Origin: an uncultured Marivita sp.
GTDB lineage: Bacteria; Pseudomonadota; Alphaproteobacteria; Rhodobacterales; Rhodobacteraceae
DNA length: 64,000 bases
NCBI RefSeq assembly: GCF_947488135.1
Contig: NZ_CANKYW010000002.1
Span: 372,001-436,000 of the forward strand
Direction: 5' to 3'
Shown here: piece by piece, positions 10,001-18,663 of the stretch
How the letters are laid out: each line of letters opens with the position of its first letter
How positions within the stretch are numbered: the stretch's first letter is position 1
Position numbers and translations under genes: made by a program
Notes under the pieces: model-generated
What the model was told of the DNA's origin: nothing
Databases searched by the model: none
Seen by the model: only the letters and a program-made list of their open reading frames with translations

Positions 10001-10456
10001 CGTTCGGTCATCGATCTCCTGGAATTGCGGACTGACTCCGGCTTCGAGAGGGAAGCGGCGCAGGATCGACGCGCAGAAGGCGTGGATGGTCTGAATCCGC
10101 AGGCCCCCGGGGGTTTCGATGGCACGCGCGAACAGGGTGCGCGCGCGGGCGAGGAAATCTGGGGTCAGCAGCGCCGGGTCCTCGCCCAATTCGGACAGCT
10201 GCGCCGTAAGATCGGAATCCGCCAGCATCGCCCATTCGCCAAGGCGCTTGAACAACCTGTTCTGCATCTCGCTTGCGGCCGCATTGGTGAAGGTCAGGCA
10301 CAGGATGTGTTCGGGTCGTGCATCCCCTAACAAAAGCCGCGCCACGCGGTCGGTCAGAACGCGGGTTTTCCCTGATCCGGCATTGGCCCCCAACCAGGTG
10401 GAGGCTGACGGATCAGCGGCTCGCACCTGCGCTTCGGTTGCGTCGTTTCGGATCAT
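7061..10456 (-). CDS. addA: Double-strand break repair helicase AddA
   Basis: A 1131-residue UvrD-type helicase-nuclease that, with AddB, resects DNA double-strand ends for RecA loading. The start at MIRNDATEAQ is chosen because its ATG overlaps the addB stop (ATGA at 10453-10456). Helicase motifs visible are Walker A ANAGSGKT (about 24-31), motif II ILVDEAQDTSPAQW, motif III-like GDKKQSIYSFQGADP and motif V-type VMTIHGAKGLEAPIVILPD. The C-terminal RecB-like nuclease is marked by IIAFDFKTNR. Together with AddB this gives the alphaproteobacterial AddAB system; no RecBCD is seen here. Confidence 0.97.
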   Translation of the reverse strand: MIRNDATEAQVRAADPSASTWLGANAGSGKTRVLTDRVARLLLGDARPEHILCLTFTNAAASEMQNRLFKRLGEWAMLADSDLTAQLSELGEDPALLTPDFLARARTLFARAIETPGGLRIQTIHAFCASILRRFPLEAGVSPQFQEIDDRTAQLLREQVLDEMAGGPDAELIADIARVASNNPLHELASAVVNQRDGFTPPLTRDELAKRYGLAPQDTLSMVLATVFATGDIPFLAGIVPDLRTGGKTDNDLADAIQAARSEDLDALLVLENLVFTQKGDRRKTLPPTAKLRSGSLAGSVNRLEDLYDRVEAAREKRLALDAVDKDTILHRFAGTFLTRYEDKKQARGWLDFDDLITRTRGLLTNKRQAEWVLYRLDGGIDHILVDEAQDTSPAQWDVINQLAREFTSGEGARSDVRRTIFVVGDKKQSIYSFQGADPREFDTMRASFRDQMQSTDAPLQDGQLSYSFRSSVPILRLVDEVFKGRDKAGFLPDQTHISFHESLPGRVDLWPLIEPADDGAEDMPWDTPVDRVSPTHHNVILAQRIARFIDQTLKDGTALPTGHASDGSLETRPVHAGDFLILVRSRGALFHEILKSCKKLGLPIAGADKLKVMAELAVQDLRALLAFLATPEDSLSLASALRSPLFGLDEQAIFDLAHRRKSPHLWEELRRRKDDFPAVLAVLDDLRANLDFLRPYDLLERILIRHQGRQKLIGRLGEEAEDGIDALLNQALAYEQTDIPSLTGFLHWMETDDIEIKRTVDSAGARIRVMTIHGAKGLEAPIVILPDTHKKQSQTSRDTFVTADGTIHWRGADKTRAALQAAAVNQAREADEEEQDRLLYVALTRAERWLVVAAAGKADNTAQSWHDRVAATIDACGGNPHRFAFGDDGPDHGRRLEHLDWPAPAPAKVDITKEPEIVLPDLFTKPADLSIPEKTTLSPSDLGGAKALAGADGDLSDIAKERGTLIHLLLEVLPDVPPAERHAIASRLLSDHPMSEDLVQEAIAILDAPDLSPFFAPTALAEVPVTASLDAFPGMIFHGIIDRLLVTETRIIAFDFKTNRTVPETAEQVPEGLLRQMGAYRAMLAAIYPDRAIECGLLWTRTATYMPLPEPITTHALARAHHLDAPAEGT

Positions 10457-13398
10457 GTCAGGTGTACCTTGACCGCCGGGTCCGACGCGTTCCATTCGCC
10501 ATAACGCGAAAGTTGGTCGAAATCCGATCCGAACGCGTCTTTGTGCATCCGGTTGCGCGCCGTGTATCCCGTGTTCGGGTCGCGATAGGCGTCTATCAGC
10601 TTGCGCAGCATTGCGAGCGTCTTTTCCGGTGGCGCCTCATCCAAGGGCGCGGGAACTTCGTTGCCGGTGCCGCCAAGGGAAATGTATCGCGCCTCTGCGA
10701 CGCTTCTTGGGGTCAGGTCCGCAAAGCCGCCCTCGGCAACGATGGCGGCCGTGACGAGCAACTGGACGTCGAACAAGAGTTGGCGATCCCGCGTCGGCGC
10801 GGTTCCGGTTTTGTAATCATAGATCAACGCCTCGCCCCGATCGTTCAGGTCGATCCGGTCGGCCTTAGCGGTGACACGGAACGGCGGATCACCGAGGGCA
10901 ATGGCGCCGGTTCGCTCGAACTGCACGGGCCAGGACTTGCTCCGTCGCGCCCGTTCGTTCTCTACAAACCAGCGCGCGATCTTCTCGATGCGGACACGCC
11001 ACTGGATGCGGTCGGTGGGCCATGGTACCTTTGCGTCCAACAGGTTCCGCGCAACCGACAGCAGGTAATCTTCGGTCACGAGATCTGTATCTTTGGGCGA
11101 GTCAGAGACGAATTTCTCGAAAATCTCGTGGATGACCGTCCCCCTGTGCATCGCGCTTGGCGCGTGCTGAATCGGGTTCAAGGGGCGCAGGCGCAGCACC
11201 TTCGATGCGTAGATCGCGAAAGGATCCCGAATGAGCCTTTCGATATTGGTCACGGACAGTTCCGTAGGCCGCGCAATCACCGGCGGCGCGGGAGAGGGCC
11301 GTGGAGAAAGTGGTGCGGGGAGTGGTGTGTCGAGGCGTTTCCCAAGATCGAGCCAGCGCTGACCGCGTGCCTCCATCGCCTTTATTGCGTCGGGGCCCCC
11401 GGTGTCGCGCAGACCCTGCAAAAGGTTCGTCAGCCGGTTGAGCCAGCGCGACGGCACGGTTTCCGCATCTTCAGAGCGCTCCGCCCGCGTCAGCCAGACC
11501 TCCTTGGCTCCGATGGCCTGCTGAAAATCATGCGCCGCCAGGCCAATGCGCCTTTCCGGCAGCAGAAGACCGGCCTGCTGTCGCATCCGGCGATTGAGCC
11601 ACGGATCCGGCGGTGGCGCATCCGGCCAGGAGTGTTCGTTCAGCCCGCCGAGGATCACCAGATCGGCCCCCATTACACGTGCTTCGATCGTCCCCCAAAT
11701 GAGGATATGCGGATGCGGCGCGTCCCGGTCACGGACTTCTTCGGCGCGAAGGATGCCGTCGACCAGATCAGCGTAGTCCCGCGCGGTCATGGGCCCGCTG
11801 TGCGCCGCGTTCTCGAGCAGGTCGTCGCACGCCTTGCGACAGGTCTCTCCGGCCTTCTTGGCCCAGAGTTCGGATGCATCGTCACTCGTCGATCCGGCGC
11901 AGACGGCTTCGGTTGTCGCCAGATGCGCTCGCACCAGTTCTGTCAGCGGCAGCGACGCCGTATGCGCCGGGCGCAGCAGCCAACGGTCGATCCAGGCCAG
12001 CCAATTTTCCGCCTCGCCCGCCTTTTTCCACGATTGGAGCTGTGTGAGATCGGGATAGGGCACGCCCTCGTTCCGCATGAACAGCTCCAACTCGGACGTC
12101 CACAGCCGGTGCTGCCCGCGATCCGCGCCGATGTGGCAGAGGGGATGCTTGAGGATGGTCAAGAGCGCGTCAGCCGTTGGACCTTGCACCGTCATCTGGG
12201 CGATATGGCGCAGCAATCGACCGGGTGCCGAAAGCTGTGCGGGGGTGCCCGCGCTGTCATCGGGAAGGATGTTCCAGCGATCCAGAAGGGCCGTGACCCG
12301 GCGGGTGAGCATCCGATCCGGGGTGATCAATGCGGCGGTGATGCCGTCTTCGGCCGCCTGCCGCAACCGCATGGCAATCGCACGCGCCTCATCCCGTGGA
12401 GAGGCCGCTTTGACCAATGTCAGAGACTGAATTGCCTCTTCCAGAGGTGGGAGGTTTGGCCCATCGGACAGCCATTGATCGGTCACAGGGGCTGGGCGCA
12501 TGGCCAGTGACACCAGCGCATTTCGGGCGGGGTTCTGCGGAGGCGTTGCCGTCCATGTCTTCACGTCGCCCCGGTCGCGCCGAACGTGGTCCAGCAGACG
12601 GGCGAACCGGAATTGCGGGTGGTCCTCGCCCTGCATCGCTTCGGTGTTGCGGACATCGTCCTGCAACATATCCCAGACCGCGCGCGGCATGTCGAAATCA
12701 AATCCCGGCAGGATCACAGCACCTTGCGGCAATTTCAGAACAGCCGTCATCAGCGCAAACGCAGACCCCCGCGACCCCGTCGATCCAGCGACGATGATCG
12801 GATGGTCGGGTGGTGCGTCACGCCATCGGTCCAGACGGTGTGCAAGAACCATCCGGTTGAGCGCCGCGGCGTCTGGAGCCTCTGATGTTGGGTCGAAATA
12901 CGGGGTCACGATATTCAGAAATCGTTGCGCGCGTTCCCAGTGACCGGACTGATCCGTCACGTCCAGCGCCGCGATGTCGTCCGGTGTGACACCCTCGGCC
13001 TGCATTTCGTCCAACAACGCGCCAAGGCTCTGAGCAAGGTCATAGACGGCCGAGCGCGGGGCGAGCTTTGGGTCGGTATCGATCAGACGGCGCACGAGTT
13101 CCGACAATTCCAGCTGCCTGCGCAGCGCGGGAACCGGCTTGGGAAGCCGCGCCTTGTCGATCGGGTCCGCCAGATCGGTGATCAATCGGATTCGGGGCAG
13201 GAAGCCCGCGCCAAGAGTGTCGAAGACCGCCTCTACCCTCCGCTGCATCCGGCGTGTGTTCAGGATCAAGTCTACGCGTGCCATCGCCTCGGGCGGCTCA
13301 TCCTTGAGACGGGCCTTCAGACCCAGCACAAGCTCGCGGGCGAAATCTGCGCCCGGAGGGAGAGCGAAGAGCCGTGATGTTTCGCTTGGATCAAACAT
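10453..13398 (-). CDS. addB: Double-strand break repair protein AddB
   Basis: A 981-residue partner of AddA in end resection. The start at MFDPSETSRLFALPPG (13398) is preferred over upstream in-frame codons that lie inside murU; it overlaps the murU stop by 8 bases. The protein is an inactivated-helicase scaffold with a C-terminal PD-(D/E)XK nuclease, seen as ALIYDYKTGTAP, plus the upstream GTVIHEIFEKF histidine motif. Alphaproteobacterial AddB proteins diverge strongly from the Bacillus form, and no canonical Walker A is obvious here. Overlaps on both sides imply one transcript murU-addB-addA. Confidence 0.95.
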   Translation of the reverse strand: MFDPSETSRLFALPPGADFARELVLGLKARLKDEPPEAMARVDLILNTRRMQRRVEAVFDTLGAGFLPRIRLITDLADPIDKARLPKPVPALRRQLELSELVRRLIDTDPKLAPRSAVYDLAQSLGALLDEMQAEGVTPDDIAALDVTDQSGHWERAQRFLNIVTPYFDPTSEAPDAAALNRMVLAHRLDRWRDAPPDHPIIVAGSTGSRGSAFALMTAVLKLPQGAVILPGFDFDMPRAVWDMLQDDVRNTEAMQGEDHPQFRFARLLDHVRRDRGDVKTWTATPPQNPARNALVSLAMRPAPVTDQWLSDGPNLPPLEEAIQSLTLVKAASPRDEARAIAMRLRQAAEDGITAALITPDRMLTRRVTALLDRWNILPDDSAGTPAQLSAPGRLLRHIAQMTVQGPTADALLTILKHPLCHIGADRGQHRLWTSELELFMRNEGVPYPDLTQLQSWKKAGEAENWLAWIDRWLLRPAHTASLPLTELVRAHLATTEAVCAGSTSDDASELWAKKAGETCRKACDDLLENAAHSGPMTARDYADLVDGILRAEEVRDRDAPHPHILIWGTIEARVMGADLVILGGLNEHSWPDAPPPDPWLNRRMRQQAGLLLPERRIGLAAHDFQQAIGAKEVWLTRAERSEDAETVPSRWLNRLTNLLQGLRDTGGPDAIKAMEARGQRWLDLGKRLDTPLPAPLSPRPSPAPPVIARPTELSVTNIERLIRDPFAIYASKVLRLRPLNPIQHAPSAMHRGTVIHEIFEKFVSDSPKDTDLVTEDYLLSVARNLLDAKVPWPTDRIQWRVRIEKIARWFVENERARRSKSWPVQFERTGAIALGDPPFRVTAKADRIDLNDRGEALIYDYKTGTAPTRDRQLLFDVQLLVTAAIVAEGGFADLTPRSVAEARYISLGGTGNEVPAPLDEAPPEKTLAMLRKLIDAYRDPNTGYTARNRMHKDAFGSDFDQLSRYGEWNASDPAVKVHLT

Positions 13399-14071
13399 CA
13401 GTGTACCCAAGCATGTCTTCGGCCAGAGTGATCCCGCCAGGGTGCCCGACATCGCACCATTCGCCCGGATAGCGGATCGCCCGAAGCGTGCCATCCGCTT
13501 CCAACTGATCCCACACAGACTTCAGGGAAAAGACGTTTTCGGCAACGTTAGAGACGATATCGGCCCGGATCATGTGAACGCCGGAATAGATTGTTTCCGT
13601 ACCCCATGTCGCGCGCCCATTGGTGTCGATATCAATGTCGCCTGTCCCGACATGCCCAATCGCCTGCGCTTTGGGAACGCAAAGAAGAAGCGCCGTCAGG
13701 TCGTCTGTCCACGTCTCTTTGAGCATCAAAAGCGGATTGGGCCCGTCCCACACCGCGTCCGTGTTCATGGTGAACACGACTTCCGTTCCCAACACCGGTA
13801 AAGCAGCTTTCAGCCCGCCACCCGTGTCGAGGATGTCGGGCATTTCGACCTGGACGTGGACCGGCGCGTCCGAGAAATACTCGACGATCTGTTCGGCCTT
13901 GTAATGCGCGTTCACCACGACTTGGTCGGGCTTCATCTCGTCCACGAAATCCATGGCGTGCGCGATCAGGGGTCTGCCAGCGACAGGGATCAACGGTTTG
14001 GGACGGTCCTTCGTCAGCGGCCCCATGCGTGTTCCGAAACCGGCGGCGAACAACATGACGGCATCCGGCAT
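13391..14071 (-). CDS. murU: N-acetylmuramate-1-phosphate uridylyltransferase-like nucleotidyltransferase (MurU)
   Basis: A 226-residue sugar-phosphate nucleotidyltransferase. The start MPDAVMLFAAGFGTRMGP matches the family N-terminus with the GXGTRM nucleotide-binding loop and the following KPLIPVAGRPLI. It forms UDP-MurNAc from MurNAc-1-phosphate in the peptidoglycan recycling route that bypasses MurA. The direct partner, the kinase AmgK, lies immediately upstream with a 4-base ATGA overlap, which strongly supports this assignment over a general NDP-sugar pyrophosphorylase. Confidence 0.9.
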   Translation of the reverse strand: MPDAVMLFAAGFGTRMGPLTKDRPKPLIPVAGRPLIAHAMDFVDEMKPDQVVVNAHYKAEQIVEYFSDAPVHVQVEMPDILDTGGGLKAALPVLGTEVVFTMNTDAVWDGPNPLLMLKETWTDDLTALLLCVPKAQAIGHVGTGDIDIDTNGRATWGTETIYSGVHMIRADIVSNVAENVFSLKSVWDQLEADGTLRAIRYPGEWCDVGHPGGITLAEDMLGYTDV

Positions 14072-15036
14072 CACGCCACCCCCGACGTTAAGCGATCTTC
14101 GGTCGGTTCTGGAAAGAGGTCGCTCACCAGTGTCTGCAACGGCTGTGCGACAGGGGCGGACAGGCTGGTTCTGATATGCGCCCAGACACGCGGAACCAAC
14201 GCCATGTAGCCCGGCTTGCCGCGGTCTTTTGCCAAGCGCGCGAAGATCCCAAGGATGCGCAGGTTGCGTTGCAGGCCAAGCAGGTGGAACGCCGTCACGA
14301 CCTCGGTTTCCGTGCGGCCCGAGGTTTCGATGTAGTAGCGGAGGGTTGAGTTCACGCATGCCTCGGACACGTCGCGGCGTGCGTCCTGGAGCATGGACAC
14401 CAGATCGTAAACCGGTGGGCCGGCGAGCGCATCCTGGAAATCGAGAAGACCGACACGGCGTACCCCATCGCGGTCCGGAAGCCAGATCATGTTTTCCGCA
14501 TGAAAATCCCGCAGAACGAGAACCGTTTCCTTCGGGAGATGCCGCTCCAAAAGTTCGGTCAACCGCAGCGTGATCTCTTCGGCGCGATCATCTGGCGCGA
14601 CGCCCAGCATCGAGAGATAATGCGTAAAGGCCGGTTCGATCATCTCGCCAAGAAGCTGAGGGGTCGCCGTGACCAATCCGGAAGGGACAGGTTGGGACTC
14701 AAGATGGTACAACAGGTCGGTCGCCGCTTCATAGAGCGGGATTTCCTTGTCAGGTGCGTCAGCGATCACGCGCGCGAATTGCGCATCGCCAAAATCCTCG
14801 AGCAGCATGAAATCGTCGGATTGTGCAAAGACCTCGGGGGCGGACAGACCGACTGACCTAAGATGCTCCGCAAGGGCGGCAAAACGTGGGATATCACCCC
14901 GCGGATCAATCATCAGAATGGCGCGTTTCAGGCCTGAACAGAGCCTGATATAGCGTCGCGCAGAGGCATCCCCCGCCAAAGGGAATTGCTCGGCCTCGTC
15001 CCAGCCGTTGATTTGCAGGAAATGGTCGATCTTCAT
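14071..15036 (-). CDS. amgK: Anomeric N-acetylmuramate/N-acetylglucosamine kinase (AmgK), aminoglycoside phosphotransferase fold
   Basis: A 321-residue cytoplasmic kinase that phosphorylates recycled MurNAc at C1. It shows the APH fold: N-terminal lobe with LAGDASARRYIRL, catalytic loop VLRDFHAENMIWL, and metal-binding GLLDFQDALAGPPVYDLVSML. AmgK and MurU act in sequence, and here their genes overlap by 4 bases. The start overlaps the tsaE stop by 4 bases, linking wall recycling to the tRNA t6A gene in one transcript, a common proteobacterial arrangement. Confidence 0.9.
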   Translation of the reverse strand: MKIDHFLQINGWDEAEQFPLAGDASARRYIRLCSGLKRAILMIDPRGDIPRFAALAEHLRSVGLSAPEVFAQSDDFMLLEDFGDAQFARVIADAPDKEIPLYEAATDLLYHLESQPVPSGLVTATPQLLGEMIEPAFTHYLSMLGVAPDDRAEEITLRLTELLERHLPKETVLVLRDFHAENMIWLPDRDGVRRVGLLDFQDALAGPPVYDLVSMLQDARRDVSEACVNSTLRYYIETSGRTETEVVTAFHLLGLQRNLRILGIFARLAKDRGKPGYMALVPRVWAHIRTSLSAPVAQPLQTLVSDLFPEPTEDRLTSGVA

Positions 15037-15506
15037 GAAAGCGCCTCTTGCAAGCGGTCATTCCACGAAGGATCGGTCCAAGTCAAAGTGATCTCGCGTG
15101 TATCATTGTGGTGCGGGTCGTCGAACCGAAGCGACAGTGCGGTGTCAGGCGTCAGATTGCCCAGCCGCTCGGGCCATTCGATCAGGCATATTGCGCTTTG
15201 GAACGCGTCCAGAAGGCCAAGTTCGATGATCTGATCCGGGTCGGGCAGCCGATAGAGGTCGGCATGCCATAACTCGCAATCCGGAAGGTCGTAGGTTTGG
15301 ACAAGCGTGAAGGTGGGCGACGGCACGTCTTCGGGTTCGGCCAGCCGCGACAGGATCAAGGCGCGGGCGAAATGGCTTTTCCCTGCCCCGATCTGTCCCT
15401 CGAGCAGCACGCAATCCCCGGGTTGCAACCCAGCACCCAATTTCGTGGCGAGCCTTGCGGTTTCATCCGGAGAACGAGAGGTGAAGGCCGCACTGCTTTG
15501 GGTCAT
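15033..15506 (-). CDS. tsaE: tRNA threonylcarbamoyladenosine biosynthesis ATPase TsaE
   Basis: A 157-residue ATPase that works with TsaB and TsaD to make the t6A modification of ANN-decoding tRNAs. It shows Walker A EGQIGAGKSHFAR, the SPTFTLVQTYD segment and the HADLYRL motif characteristic of TsaE. The length is normal. It is the first gene of the overlapping tsaE-amgK-murU-addB-addA chain. Its partner tsaD is also in the window (27320-28390), but in a separate locus. Confidence 0.96.
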   Translation of the reverse strand: MTQSSAAFTSRSPDETARLATKLGAGLQPGDCVLLEGQIGAGKSHFARALILSRLAEPEDVPSPTFTLVQTYDLPDCELWHADLYRLPDPDQIIELGLLDAFQSAICLIEWPERLGNLTPDTALSLRFDDPHHNDTREITLTWTDPSWNDRLQEALS

Positions 15507-15551
15507 GCGGGCATGTTTACCCGCCTGCTGGCGGGTCGCAAGATTGGAACG

Positions 15552-17072
15552 TCACGCTGGCAGGGAAACCATGTGCAACCTGTCCGTTTCGCTAGTTTCG
15601 TCCCGACGTTTCTCGGCATGGCAAAACCGCACGAGTGTCGATCCGAAACAGATCGGATCGACCCGGCAGATGACCTCGCGCCCGTCTTTCGAACGAAGCT
15701 CGCTGTCCCAACTGGCGCGTTCGGAGGTGCTGATGACGAAATCACGGAGTTCCGGCCAGACCGGGCTCGGGTGAAAGGCCGCTTTCCATTCCTGCGTTGC
15801 GTCGACGATTGTGGAGTCCGCGATGCAGGTATCGGGATCGACCTTCCACATTTGCTTGTACGCTTCGTTGCAGGCCGTGAGGACGCCTTGTTGATTGAAG
15901 ACGGCAACGGCGTCTTCAAGGACGTCGAGAAGCGATTGCATGGTTTCGAGTTCTGTCCGAAACCCTCGGGTCAGAGACACTTCGGCGGTGATATCGTTGA
16001 ACAGGAACGCGATCGCCCCGTCCGGATAGGGGCGGCCCGTGACGTCCAAGGTTTGCCCCCCGGCGAGGTTCCAGGTCTCCCGAAACCGGTCATCACTCGC
16101 CGCCGCCACCAGCTTCGCCATCCGTTCGCGCCAATCATCGTAGCATTTCGGCTCTGGCATGACCTGTTTCTCGCGGAGCTTGTCGAAGAATTCGAAAAGA
16201 GCGGGACGGCTGCTTAGAAACTCGACCGACACGGCGCTGAGATCGATAAGCGCGGGATTGAAAAGCGCAAGACGTCGGTCGCGGTCGAAAATGGCCAGAC
16301 CAGTCGTGAGATTGGCGAATGTCTTTGACAACGTCTGAACGAAATTGCGCTGGGCCTCTTCGGCGCGCACCACGGCGTCGATCCCGGTGGCAAAGTACAG
16401 GGTTCCGGTTTCAATTTCCTTTTTCGTCACTTCGAGCCAGCGTTTCTGCGTGTGACCGAGATCTGGGGCATCCAGCTTCAACCGTCGTGAGCGCAAGACA
16501 TCCGAACGCGACAACAGGTCGGAAATGTGATCGGCGAAAGCCCGTGGCCCGCCATGCGCATCAGCATACCGCGCAAAGGCGTCGTTGCCCCAAATGAAGT
16601 CGCCGTCAGAGCTCAGGCTCCAGATCGGTTCGGGAGCGTGGATCAGAGCAGGTCGCAGTCGGGTGAGAGTGATCTCGTTCTGGCGCGCTTGAAACCAATC
16701 GGTGTTTTGATCGCCCGAGGGCGAAAGCGTGACGCGGCATCGTCTGCCCGTTTGTTCAACGTTCAATTCGATGCCAGCGTCTGTGCGTATAGCGGCCAGA
16801 TCAGTTATGTTTTCGGGAAGAGCGGGAATGAACGGCAGCAATGCCAGCCTGACGTCGGACCATTCCGCAGACCCGGCGTGATCCGTTAAAAGCGGCCAGA
16901 TCGCATCGTCCGCGTCGATCAGGCGATCCTCCTCGAAAATCATGCAAAGGTCGGTATCCGTAGTTTTGACCGGCTCTGGATCGGTGCGCCGGACCAAAAG
17001 GACGATGGCGGCGATGGTGACGCCGGCACAACCCACCCCAATCAGAATTGATATCAGAAAAAGCGAATCCAT
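15552..17072 (-). CDS. Membrane-anchored PAS-domain protein, no output domain recognised
   Basis: About 506 residues from the Met at 17072; an in-frame Met ten codons upstream is possible. One N-terminal membrane helix (SLFLISILIGVGCAGVTIAAIVLL) is followed by three PAS-like segments: around SLSSDGDFIWGNDAFARYADA, around LAIFDRDRRLALFNPALIDLS, and around DAVAVFNQQGVLTACNEAYKQMW. No histidine-kinase, GGDEF or EAL motif follows; the chain ends soon after the last PAS. It is positioned 46 bases before tsaE and about 50 bases downstream of regB on the same strand. It could be a sensor input that signals through a partner. Confidence 0.75.
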   Translation of the reverse strand: MDSLFLISILIGVGCAGVTIAAIVLLVRRTDPEPVKTTDTDLCMIFEEDRLIDADDAIWPLLTDHAGSAEWSDVRLALLPFIPALPENITDLAAIRTDAGIELNVEQTGRRCRVTLSPSGDQNTDWFQARQNEITLTRLRPALIHAPEPIWSLSSDGDFIWGNDAFARYADAHGGPRAFADHISDLLSRSDVLRSRRLKLDAPDLGHTQKRWLEVTKKEIETGTLYFATGIDAVVRAEEAQRNFVQTLSKTFANLTTGLAIFDRDRRLALFNPALIDLSAVSVEFLSSRPALFEFFDKLREKQVMPEPKCYDDWRERMAKLVAAASDDRFRETWNLAGGQTLDVTGRPYPDGAIAFLFNDITAEVSLTRGFRTELETMQSLLDVLEDAVAVFNQQGVLTACNEAYKQMWKVDPDTCIADSTIVDATQEWKAAFHPSPVWPELRDFVISTSERASWDSELRSKDGREVICRVDPICFGSTLVRFCHAEKRRDETSETDRLHMVSLPA

Positions 17073-17151
17073 CGGACCATCCGGCAACCTCGACCCGTCC
17101 ATTGGACGCAGAGATGATTAACGGATGGTTAAGGTTACCGCGCCAGACCGC

Positions 17152-18546
17152 TCAGACCTCGAAGGAGGGGTTCTCCCCGATGCCTTCGCCCTTCGGCAGA
17201 CTCGGGGGAACGATGGCCTCTCGCGGCCACACGACTTCGACAACGGCTCCGCGTCGCTTCGACGACCCGTTCACCCGATCCGCGCCGTTGGCAAAGCTGA
17301 GCTCGGCGCCGGACCGTTGGAGAAGCGTTTTGGCGATGAAGAGACCAAGGCCCATGCCTTCGTACTCCGGACGGGTCGTGCGGTCCCGGTCCGAACGACG
17401 GTTTCTCACGAAGGGATCGCCGATGCGGCCCAGCATGTTGGTGGGGTAACCGGGTCCGTCATCCATGATCCGAATGGACACGGTGTTCTCGGTCCAGCGC
17501 GCCTCGACCCAGACGGTCGAGCGCGCGAAATCGACGGCATTTTGGATGAGGTTGCGCAGTCCGTGGATGATCTCGGGCCGACGAAAGGCGAGCGGCGGGT
17601 CGAAGCTTTCGTCGTTGTCGCTATCGCTCTGCGCGTCGATCAGCACATCTTTTCCCCGATTCAAATGCGGCTCGGCGGCTTCGCGGATCACTTCGACCAA
17701 GGGCGCGGATCGGATGTGCAGGTCTTCCTTCCCGGCACGTCCCATCGACTGGAGAATGTCGCGGCAACGATCCGCCTGTTCGCGGATCAGGCGGGCATCG
17801 TCCTGAAGGTCGGGTCGATCCTCGAGATCCTCCATCAGTTCGGCGCTTGTCAGCTTGATCGTGGCGAGCGGTGTTCCCAATTCATGCGCCGCAGCGGCCA
17901 CGACGCCCCCAAGGTTGTTGAGCATCTGCGTCCGGCTGAGTGCCATCTGCGTGGCCACGACGGCGTCGTTCATCGAATTCATCTCGTCCGTGATCTGTCG
18001 CGCGTAGAGTGACAAAAACACGATCGCAATGGTGATCGCCGTCCATTGTCCGAACACGAAGACATCGGCGATACGCATGATGAATCCCTGCTCGGTCCGC
18101 AATGGCAGATGGAAGAAGACCATCAAGGTCACAAGAACCAGCGCCGTCGCGCCGATGATGATCGTTGATCGCAGGCTCATGATCGTCGCGGATACGAAAA
18201 CCGGTCCGAGGATCAGAATGGTGAATGGATTGTGCAGCCCACCGGTGAGGTAGATCAGGAAACACAGTTGAAGCAGGTCGAACAGCACCATGAGGAAGTT
18301 CTCGGCTTCGTTCAGGCGCTTGTTTTCGGGGAAGACGAAGATGGCGATGAGGTTGCCGACGATCGACACACCGATCGCGAGGTAGCACAGCCCAAGCTCG
18401 AGCTGGAGATTGTACAGGCGTTGCGCCAGCGTGATCGCAGTCAGCTGCCCGACAATAGCGAACCACCGAAGCCAGATCATCGTGCGGAGACGGATGAAGC
18501 TTCCCCGTTGTCTTTCCTGAAACAGTCCGAACTCGGCTTGCGTCAT
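17152..18546 (-). CDS. regB: Redox sensor histidine kinase RegB/PrrB
   Basis: A 464-residue membrane sensor kinase that controls photosynthesis, respiration and carbon/nitrogen fixation genes in Rhodobacter and relatives. The start MTQAEFGLFQERQRG is chosen by family match; upstream frame is spurious. It has an N-terminal block of about six membrane helices with the fully conserved quinone-site motif GGLHNPF (102-108), phosphoacceptor H221 in AAAHELGTPLATIK, the redox-active cysteine C261 in DRCRDIL, and an HATPase domain with MDDGPGYP and GMGLGLFIAKTLL. It is divergent from senC, and regA lies beyond senC. All signature residues are present. Confidence 0.96.
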   Translation of the reverse strand: MTQAEFGLFQERQRGSFIRLRTMIWLRWFAIVGQLTAITLAQRLYNLQLELGLCYLAIGVSIVGNLIAIFVFPENKRLNEAENFLMVLFDLLQLCFLIYLTGGLHNPFTILILGPVFVSATIMSLRSTIIIGATALVLVTLMVFFHLPLRTEQGFIMRIADVFVFGQWTAITIAIVFLSLYARQITDEMNSMNDAVVATQMALSRTQMLNNLGGVVAAAAHELGTPLATIKLTSAELMEDLEDRPDLQDDARLIREQADRCRDILQSMGRAGKEDLHIRSAPLVEVIREAAEPHLNRGKDVLIDAQSDSDNDESFDPPLAFRRPEIIHGLRNLIQNAVDFARSTVWVEARWTENTVSIRIMDDGPGYPTNMLGRIGDPFVRNRRSDRDRTTRPEYEGMGLGLFIAKTLLQRSGAELSFANGADRVNGSSKRRGAVVEVVWPREAIVPPSLPKGEGIGENPSFEV

Positions 18547-18663
18547 CTGCGCCCTTTCGTCACTTGCGTCGGATTTCAAAATCCTTACCTCGGCTGTAGC
18601 GAAGCATAGGCGAGGCTCTTGCGATGAGAAGGGCTTTGTTGGATCACGGATCAAGAGGATGAC
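18547..18663. promoter_or_regulatory. Divergent regB / senC intergenic region
   Basis: A 117-base gap between the divergent regB and senC starts must hold promoters for both. In Rhodobacter the equivalent region is autoregulated by RegA; I see no unambiguous RegA box here, because that consensus is loose. A GAGG ribosome site precedes senC. Confidence 0.5.

Noticed and set aside
9095-12510. Two long plus-strand frames (411 and 730 codons) opposite addA and addB
   Set aside because: Both are GC-driven shadows with Arg/Pro-rich, motif-free translations opposite well-supported AddA and AddB.
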